A stretch of DNA of 5,553 nt from Saprospiraceae bacterium. GTDB lineage: Bacteria; Bacteroidota; Bacteroidia; Chitinophagales; Saprospiraceae. Both the position numbers and the translations under genes were made by a program. Shown here piece after piece: positions 1 through 4,236 of this stretch (position 1 is its first letter; every line of letters begins with the position of its first letter). The notes under the pieces were generated by a model that was not told where the DNA came from, made no database searches, and saw nothing but the letters and a program-made list of their open reading frames with translations. Location: contig JAGQXA010000198.1 of NCBI GenBank assembly GCA_020436865.1, positions 1 through 5,553 of the forward strand, given 5' to 3'.

Positions 1-14
1 TGACATCGACAGGT

Positions 15-32
15 ATACCTCAATTGAGGTAT
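15..32. promoter_or_regulatory. 18-bp perfect palindrome upstream of the lipoprotein gene
   Basis: The 18 bases atacctcaattgaggtat equal their own reverse complement. The left half also overlaps a second, 10-bp palindrome at 11-20 (aggtatacct). The site ends about 50 bp before the ATG of the lipoprotein gene and touches the possible -33 element at 32-34, which is where an operator for a dimeric regulator would sit. No T-run follows on either strand, so a terminator for an upstream gene is less likely. The palindrome is seen directly; its role as an operator is inference. Confidence 0.4.
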
Positions 33-61
33 TGGCCGGCGGGCGAAAGGCGGTTATCTTG
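32..61 (+). promoter_or_regulatory. Weak Bacteroidetes-type promoter candidate
   Basis: The Bacteroidetes primary sigma factor prefers TTTG, a 19-21 bp spacer, then TAnnTTTG. Here ttg at 32-34 is followed after 20 bp by tatcttg at 55-61, which matches in spacing but only partly in bases. It lies 22 bp before the ATG at 84, leaving a short A-rich leader (aaaaaatat at 67-75). There is no Shine-Dalgarno sequence, which is common in this phylum. Low confidence. Confidence 0.25.
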
Positions 62-83
62 TCTTTAAAAAATATCCTGGCGT

Positions 84-746
84 ATGAAACAGACCATTCC
101 TACCCCCCTGTTCCTTCTATTTTTACTGCTGATCTCTGCCAGTTTGGTTTCCAGTTGTGGTAACAACGGCGATTCAATCGGTCCTTCCGACGACGACGAT
201 CCGATGATCGTAACCTATGGCGATTGCGAGTACCCGTTGAAAGACGCGCTCGCCGCCGGTAGCTACACGATCGAGACGGGAGAACTGGAGGCCTTGGGCG
301 ATCCGGCTTACGGGATCTTCGGGTTTGAGTTTACGGCAACAAAGGACGGGCGGATCACGGAAGTGGGCGTGATGATCCCCGATCAGCAAACCGTAGTACT
401 GGGAGGGATTGTAGCGGGTTCGAACCCGCCCTATGAAAAGCTGGCCGATTTCAGCATCACGCCGAGCCCGGGCACATGGACCTACGTGCCCATTGATCCG
501 CCTCTGGAAGTGGTCGACGGACAAGACTTCCTTATCTGGCAATCTCTGCGAACCACGCAGGACGACTCGGCCATTTTCTACAACATTCAGGACTTCGGTT
601 ATCCTCTCACGGTGGGCAATATCGTCCTGCAAAGGTATGCCTACAACATCGACACCGATCCAGACAAAATACCCGAACCAAAGGATCCCCAGATCTTCCC
701 GCTCATGAACGGCTTCGTCGACTTCTGCTTCCAGCCTGCACAGTAG
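84..746 (+). CDS. Putative surface lipoprotein of unknown function
   Basis: This is a 220-aa lipoprotein with no specific function that I recognise. Residues 1-24 are a type II signal peptide (a Lys at position 2, then a Leu/Phe-rich core) ending in the lipobox VSSC, with Cys25 as the predicted acylated residue. A Gly/Asn/Ser linker and an acidic run, DDDD at 36-39, follow; acidic residues shortly after the cysteine act as a surface-export signal in Bacteroidota lipoproteins, so outer-face display is plausible. Residues about 75-190 read as an all-beta domain. The order of elements (aromatic-rich FGFEFTA, then DGRITEVGV, then GTWTYVPI and DPPLEVVDGQDFLIW) loosely resembles DUF4082-like beta-sandwich modules; this is a pattern impression, not a match. 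Cys48 and Cys215 could form a disulfide joining the ends of the domain. The ATG is supported by the signal peptide beginning directly at it. The gene converges with the T9SS protein gene downstream. Confidence 0.8.
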   Translation: MKQTIPTPLFLLFLLLISASLVSSCGNNGDSIGPSDDDDPMIVTYGDCEYPLKDALAAGSYTIETGELEALGDPAYGIFGFEFTATKDGRITEVGVMIPDQQTVVLGGIVAGSNPPYEKLADFSITPSPGTWTYVPIDPPLEVVDGQDFLIWQSLRTTQDDSAIFYNIQDFGYPLTVGNIVLQRYAYNIDTDPDKIPEPKDPQIFPLMNGFVDFCFQPAQ

Positions 747-887
747 GAGCAGCGTTTGTAAGAAATTGGACTCTTCGGCCTGTCCCTCTTATCCAACAGG
801 AGTGATCCCGACATCGAGTGGTTGGGGAAATTATTAAACAGGCTCGCATCCTTGGTTCTTTTTTCACTTCTTTACAGCCCGTCCCTG

Positions 888-927
888 CTTTCCGGAAAGG
901 GAGAAGATCTCCAGGTCCTGGATGATC
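888..927. repeat. Two dyads in the convergent intergenic gap
   Basis: Positions 888-899 (ctttccggaaag) are a 12-bp perfect palindrome. Positions 906-927 form a near-perfect dyad: gatc, tccagg, one central t, cctgga, one bulged t, then gatc. Both lie between the 3' ends of the lipoprotein and propeller genes. Neither has a U-run next to it, so at most they may help bidirectional transcription stop. Apart from these and the hairpin at 940-957, I see nothing in the 747-989 gap. Confidence 0.3.
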
Positions 928-939
928 ATGCCTGGTGTT

Positions 940-957
940 GTCGATCTCCGGATCGAC
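940..957 (-). terminator. Hairpin just downstream of the propeller gene, possible terminator
   Basis: The arms gtcgatc (940-946) and gatcgac (951-957) pair perfectly over 7 bp around a four-base loop, tccg on the + strand. On the - strand the hairpin begins 32 nt after the TGA stop of the secreted propeller gene. There is no following U-tract, so it is not a classical intrinsic terminator. It could slow polymerase or protect the 3' end of the mRNA. The structure is clear from sequence; the function is inferred from its position. Confidence 0.35.
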
Positions 958-989
958 GGACATCGGTATTGAAGTGGGTTCATTTGTCT

Positions 990-2897
990 TCACTCCAGTA
1001 CCAGCTTCGTGGTGACGAACGTATTCTCGGTCGTGATCTTCAGCAGATAACTTCCGGGCTGTAGGTGCCCGATCAGCAAGGTCGAACTTTGCACCGGAGT
1101 GGAATACGGCTGATCGAGAACCCGGTTGCCGACCTGATCGAACAGTTCTATCCGCAGAAAGGGGGTGTCTGGGCTGACGGAAGTTATTTGCACCTGATGG
1201 GTGGCCGGATTGGGCGACAGGTCAAAACCCGGAGGTTCGCAGGCGTCGCCGATGCCGTTCATGTCGGCGTCTTCCTGGCCCGGGTTGTAGACGACAGGGC
1301 AGTTATCACACTGGTTGCCTACGCCGTCGTTATCGCGGTCGGTCTGGCTGGCGTTCCGGTCGTGGGGGCAATTGTCGCACTCGTCGCCCACTCCATCGCC
1401 ATCATCGTCGAGTTGGGAGTCGAAAGGAAGGAAGGGGCATTTGTCGCAAACGTCGCCGATCAGGTCATTGTCCGCATCTTCCTGCAATGGATTGTAGTCG
1501 CGGAGGCAGTTGTCGCAAGCATCCCCGGTACCGTCCATATCCCGGTCTTCCTGGTTGGTATTGGCATTGGAGGGACAATTATCTTCATTGTTGGTAATGC
1601 AGTCACTATCTAAATCATTTGGGGAGAAGGGGCAATCAATATAAACCCGTACATGCCCTGCGGCAAAGTGATTCATGATAGCGCCAATGGCCACCCGGCT
1701 TCCATCCGGAGATAAAGCAACCGACCACCCCGACTGATCCCCTGCCGCTTCCCCATTGATATCCTCTCCTGCCTGGATCCAGCTTCCCCCGCTGAAATCG
1801 TAGATGCGTACCTGGCCCGAGCCGATCCCGTTGTCGTCGTTGCCGCGGGCTCCGATGGCCACGCGCTGGCCATCCGAAGACAAGGAAACCGCCCATCCAG
1901 CCCCATCGGTGGCCGCTTCGCCATCGATATCGGCGCCCAGTTGGGTCCAGTTTCCGCCGCTGAATTCATAGATCCGCACCTGACCGGCATTTTTCCCAAC
2001 TCCGTCGTGGTTGGGGGCCCCCACGGCCAGGCGGTTGCCGTCGGAGGAAAAGGAAACCGATCGGCCACAATAATCTTTGGCCGCATCGCCATCGATGTCG
2101 CTCCCGATCTGCGTCCAGCTTCCGTTGTCGTATTCAAAGACCCGCACCTGACCGGCCTCGCTTCCACTTCCGGCGTGGTTGGGCGCCCCAATGGCAATGC
2201 GGTTGCCGTCCGGGGATAAAGCGACCGACCATCCTGACTGATCGCCCGAAACGTCTCCGTCGACGTCGCCTCCCACCTGCGTCCAGCTTCCGTTGTCGTA
2301 TTCAAAGACCCGCACCTGACCGGCGTTGCTTCCACCTCCGTCGTTTTTGGGCGCTCCAATGGCCACGCGTTGGCCGTCGGAGGACAAAGAAACCGCCCAT
2401 CCCGAAAGATCCCCGGCTGCTTCCCCCTCGATATCGTTTCCCACCTGCGTCCAGTTTCCACCGACATAATCAAAGATCTGTACATAACCTGCATCGATCC
2501 CGCCTCCGTCGTTATTGGGCGCCCCAACGGCCACGCGATTGCCGTCCGGGGTCAGCGAAACAGACCACCCCAGGTAATCCCTGACGGCTTCCCCATCGAT
2601 GCCCAGTCCCACTTTCGTCCAGCCGGCGCCGTCATAATCAAAGACCTGCACCTGTCCCGCGTGGAATAGAAATCCGTTTTCGCCTTGGGAACTCCTTCTC
2701 GCCCCAATGGCCACGCGGTTTCCATCCAAAGAAAGCGACACCGCGTACCCGGAAAGGCTATATTCGTGATGCCAATCGATATCTGCCCCTAATTGATTCC
2801 ACTGCGCTGAAACCACCGAAACACACCAAAAAGAAAGCACAAGAACGAAGAACAGGACCAGGTTGGCAAATCGAGGTCTGACAGATACATGTTTCAT
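990..2897 (-). CDS. Secreted seven-repeat beta-propeller / TSP3 protein with T9SS sorting domain
   Basis: This is a 635-aa secreted or cell-surface protein. Residues 1-31 are a Sec signal peptide (basic start, hydrophobic LVLFFVLVL core, likely cleavage after VVSA). Residues 33-422 are seven tandem units with consensus WTQ-G-DI-GEAA-D-GW-VSLS-DG-RVAIGAP-N-G-AGQVRVFEY, of the FG-GAP_2/integrin-alpha-propeller type; seven units suggest one closed seven-bladed propeller. Residues 430-555 carry five Asp/Cys-rich thrombospondin-type-3-like repeats, expected to bind calcium as a rigid stalk. Residues 557-635 are a type A T9SS C-terminal domain (LSPNPA start, GNRVL middle, LQPGSYLLKI then a KLVLE end), which sends the protein through the outer membrane for surface attachment or release. 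Adhesion or ligand binding is a reasonable guess, but no catalytic residues are evident. The ATG is fixed by the signal peptide; the nearest purine-rich motif, aagga, is only 2 nt away, so the ribosome site is weak. Confidence 0.93.
   Translation of the reverse strand: MKHVSVRPRFANLVLFFVLVLSFWCVSVVSAQWNQLGADIDWHHEYSLSGYAVSLSLDGNRVAIGARRSSQGENGFLFHAGQVQVFDYDGAGWTKVGLGIDGEAVRDYLGWSVSLTPDGNRVAVGAPNNDGGGIDAGYVQIFDYVGGNWTQVGNDIEGEAAGDLSGWAVSLSSDGQRVAIGAPKNDGGGSNAGQVRVFEYDNGSWTQVGGDVDGDVSGDQSGWSVALSPDGNRIAIGAPNHAGSGSEAGQVRVFEYDNGSWTQIGSDIDGDAAKDYCGRSVSFSSDGNRLAVGAPNHDGVGKNAGQVRIYEFSGGNWTQLGADIDGEAATDGAGWAVSLSSDGQRVAIGARGNDDNGIGSGQVRIYDFSGGSWIQAGEDINGEAAGDQSGWSVALSPDGSRVAIGAIMNHFAAGHVRVYIDCPFSPNDLDSDCITNNEDNCPSNANTNQEDRDMDGTGDACDNCLRDYNPLQEDADNDLIGDVCDKCPFLPFDSQLDDDGDGVGDECDNCPHDRNASQTDRDNDGVGNQCDNCPVVYNPGQEDADMNGIGDACEPPGFDLSPNPATHQVQITSVSPDTPFLRIELFDQVGNRVLDQPYSTPVQSSTLLIGHLQPGSYLLKITTENTFVTTKLVLE
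1239..1583 (-). repeat. Five TSP3-like repeats with exact 69-bp period
   Basis: Within the secreted protein, the DNCP-type motif begins at residues 439, 462, 485, 508 and 531, exactly 23 residues (69 bp) apart. Variants are DNCP, DNCL, DKCP, DNCP and DNCP. Each is preceded by an acidic loop such as DRDMDGTGDACD or DRDNDGVGNQCD, typical of calcium-coordinating type-3 repeats. The second unit has Leu instead of the usual Pro. The array links the propeller to the sorting domain. Confidence 0.88.
1632..2801 (-). repeat. Seven tandem ~168-bp propeller repeats
   Basis: The units cover residues 33-92, 93-148, 149-204, 205-260, 261-316, 317-372 and 373-422. Units 2 to 6 are each exactly 56 residues; the first is 60 and the last 50. 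The repeat is visible at DNA level: a 48-base stretch at 2109-2156 recurs without change at 2277-2324, exactly 168 bp away. Units 2-3-4 resemble units 5-6-7 in order in their front halves, which suggests a three-unit block duplication. Confidence 0.93.
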
Positions 2898-3017
2898 GAT
2901 CCTTGGGTTTTGATGAAAGGATTTCCCAGGTCTAGTGGGTCGTCATAAGTTTGGCGACTTCCGGCATCGGCAAACAGGCCAGTTTTTCGGGTAAGGAGTG
3001 ATCGCAAGAAATTGCAT

Positions 3018-3041
3018 GCCGAAAAGAGCTACTCTTTTGGC
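3018..3041. repeat. Hairpin upstream of the propeller gene
   Basis: aaaagag (3022-3028) and ctctttt (3032-3038) pair perfectly around the loop cta; gcc (3018-3020) and ggc (3039-3041) extend the stem with one bulged g. It lies about 120 bp before the start of the secreted propeller gene. On either strand it could fold in a 5' leader or stop transcription arriving from the rloB side. The role is not known. Confidence 0.4.
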
Positions 3042-3170
3042 TGAAGTTAGTGTCTTTTGGGGAGAGTTAAAATGATTTTTGTCAGGTGAAGTGGTCAGGA
3101 CGCCCTCCTGGCGAGGCTCTAGCGCTCCTGCCGCTGATGCTGTCGATCTCCAGATTGGCGATGACGTTTT

Positions 3171-3188
3171 GCCGGTCTCCTGACCGGC
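3171..3188. repeat. 7-bp perfect hairpin with tcct loop
   Basis: gccggtc (3171-3177) and gaccggc (3182-3188) pair perfectly around tcct. On the - strand it is followed by aaaa rather than a T-run, so it does not look like an intrinsic terminator. The motif ctcctg in and around its loop recurs at 3105, 3125, 3177 and 3207; at 3105 and 3125 it also lies between short complementary arms (cgcc/ggcg and agcg/cgct). Confidence 0.4.
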
Positions 3189-3218
3189 ATCGGGTTGCTA
3201 AAGGCTCTCCTGTTGCAG

Positions 3219-3436
3219 CCCCTTCTTTTGTGTTCCTGTTGTGTCTTTTGTGGTTTATACTCAAGCGAAAGTGGATTGGGAATTTCTAAGATGACCAATG
3301 AGCATTCGCTTGAGTATATGCCTGCCCCGCACCTTAAGGTCGGGGCCGACGTAGAAGTGGTTGGGGACTTCCCAAACCACTTCGGTGTCGGTATAGCGAT
3401 TTTGAACCACAAAAGGCAAAGGGGCACAAAAGGGGG
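3219..3436. repeat. Nested inverted-repeat element (possible MITE-like or structured RNA element)
   Basis: Outer arms at about 3219-3257 and 3403-3436 are imperfect inverted copies; the best core, ttttgtggtt at 3246-3255, pairs perfectly with 3405-3414, and a second block ttttgtg at 3226-3232 pairs with 3425-3431. Inside lie three further dyads: a perfect 14-bp pair at 3256-3269 and 3305-3318 (with a 5-bp inner pair attgg/ccaat), a compact hairpin at 3324-3346 (gccccg-c-acctt / aaggt-cggggc), and a 46-nt hairpin at 3346-3391 around gaagtggtt/aaccacttc. The layout recalls a miniature inverted-repeat element or a branched RNA. I see no transposase and no obvious target-site duplication. The symmetry is directly visible; the class is inference. 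Confidence 0.45.
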
Positions 3437-3458
3437 AGGCTATTTCCTGGAGGTACAC

Positions 3459-3479
3459 AGAAGTGCGAATGGCACTTCT
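3459..3479. repeat. 8-bp perfect hairpin downstream of the rloB-like gene
   Basis: agaagtgc (3459-3466) and gcacttct (3472-3479) pair perfectly around a five-base loop. On the - strand it lies about 140 nt after the stop of the RloB-like gene. No T-run follows, so calling it the operon terminator would be weak; it may belong to the neighbouring inverted-repeat element. Confidence 0.4.
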
Positions 3480-3618
3480 TGTCACATATGGCAGGGGATA
3501 GGTTACAAAAACCGGAAAAATGTAACATATCGACAGAGGTATCTCCTATGCTGGTTGAAGTGAGCAGGGGCAGATCATTGGAATGCTCAAAGGCAACAGA
3601 GCCATATCAAAAGGCGTA

Positions 3619-4236
3619 TCAACGGATCTCCTGCCAGTTCTTGCCCAGCAAAGAGAGGATCTTCGCCCCCAGGAGATAGACCTTTGTTTGCATGCGGTCT
3701 GGGAAATAGGCATCGGGGCCGCTATCGCGTGCCTTGGCATGATCGACTGCCGTGGCAATTTGAGGGCAGACTGTTTCCACACTAAATCCGCCCTTGAACT
3801 GGAGATGCACCTGCTGTTTCAAATCCTGGCAAGCCTGTCCGGTGTCTTTGATCTCCTTCATCTGGTGATATAAGATCCACACCTCAAAACAGGGATTGCT
3901 CACCGCTAAATGCCAGCCAGGCTCTTGCTCGCAAGCCCTTTGCAGATCGTCGATCGCGGATCGTTCCCAGCGATCGACATCGACCACGAACCAGAGGCTG
4001 TCGCCCTTAACGGCTTTCAGATCGATCTGCTCGAGATACTGAGTAGCCCGCTCCAGGAAGAAGGTAGGAGCAGAACGATTCTGCTCCCGAGCCACGATGT
4101 GAACCTTGATGCGTTGGTTTTTTTCGTGAAACCATTGGAAATAAGCATCCTCCCGCTCGCCTTCGGCCACGATGACGAAGAGCCGGGCGTCGCGATGCGG
4201 CGCACCTTTTTTATATTCTCTATTCCGCCGCGGCAT
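3619..4236 (-). CDS. rloB: RloB/AbiLii-like TOPRIM-type defence protein
   Basis: This is a 205-aa protein of the RloB family (the family of AbiLii), small cytoplasmic proteins with a TOPRIM-like nuclease fold. Visible motifs, in order: a basic start (MPRRNREYKK), a first strand with the key acid in VAEGERED (Glu25, residues 23-30) followed by AYFQWF, then the metal-binding DxD in VVDVDRWE (Asp86 and Asp88), then the family-typical SNPCFEVWIL (113-122). The acid set expected for metal-dependent catalysis is therefore intact. Length is normal for the family and both ends look complete. It starts inside the 3' end of the ATPase gene with a 17-nt overlap and a GGGAG motif 4 nt before its ATG, so the two are co-transcribed and probably translationally coupled. 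By analogy with ATPase/TOPRIM pairs (AbiL, PARIS, OLD/Gabija) I infer that it is the effector nuclease, held or triggered by the ATPase. The target (DNA, tRNA or other) cannot be told from sequence. Confidence 0.88.
   Translation of the reverse strand: MPRRNREYKKGAPHRDARLFVIVAEGEREDAYFQWFHEKNQRIKVHIVAREQNRSAPTFFLERATQYLEQIDLKAVKGDSLWFVVDVDRWERSAIDDLQRACEQEPGWHLAVSNPCFEVWILYHQMKEIKDTGQACQDLKQQVHLQFKGGFSVETVCPQIATAVDHAKARDSGPDAYFPDRMQTKVYLLGAKILSLLGKNWQEIR

Larger units (their letters stand above)
2898..3618. other. 721-bp gene-free, inverted-repeat-rich intergenic region
   Basis: This gap lies between the 3' end of the RloB-like gene and the 5' end of the secreted propeller gene; both are on the - strand, so it should hold the end of one transcript and the promoter of the next. 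Short open frames occur on both strands but overlap each other, lack ribosome sites and run through perfect hairpins, so I do not call any as genes. I found no convincing TTTG/TAnnTTTG promoter for the propeller gene. Dyads include 3018-3041, 3171-3188, 3256-3318, 3324-3346, 3346-3391, 3459-3479, 3502-3526 (a 6-bp stem with a long loop) and 3561-3589 (6-bp arms). Confidence 0.6.

Noticed and set aside
414..429. 16-bp perfect palindrome gcgggttcgaacccgc resembling a tRNA T-arm or attachment site
   Set aside because: The loop size does not fit a T-arm, no other tRNA arms flank it, and it lies in the coding frame of the lipoprotein. Probably chance in coding sequence.
174..632. 152-aa - strand frame opposite the lipoprotein
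   Set aside because: Arg/Val/His-rich composition, no signal or domain pattern, and entirely inside the lipoprotein gene, which has a well-formed signal peptide and lipobox.
1065..1613. 182-aa + strand open frame rich in Val/Ile/Ala that looks like a membrane protein
   Set aside because: It is the exact antisense of the TSP3 repeats and sorting domain; Asp/Asn-rich codons read backwards give Val/Ile. The sense strand has a clear domain architecture.
1673..2527. 284-aa - strand open frame in another frame of the propeller array
   Set aside because: Because the repeat length (168 bp) is a multiple of three, a stop-free shifted frame in one unit stays stop-free in all. Its composition (Arg/Pro/Thr/Trp-rich) is typical of a shadow frame.
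3195..3563. 122-aa + strand frame and overlapping - strand frames (3119-3427, 3261-3485) in the intergenic region
   Set aside because: Frames are open on both strands over the same bases, no ribosome site precedes the starts (including the internal ATG at 3291), and the sequence is built of hairpins. The part after 3291 looks mildly protein-like, so a homology search of it would be a fair test, but I do not call it.
3502..3589. Possible terminators of the rloB-like gene (arms at 3502-3507/3521-3526 and 3561-3566/3584-3589)
   Set aside because: Stems are only 6 bp with long loops and no U-run follows on the - strand, so neither can be supported as an intrinsic terminator.
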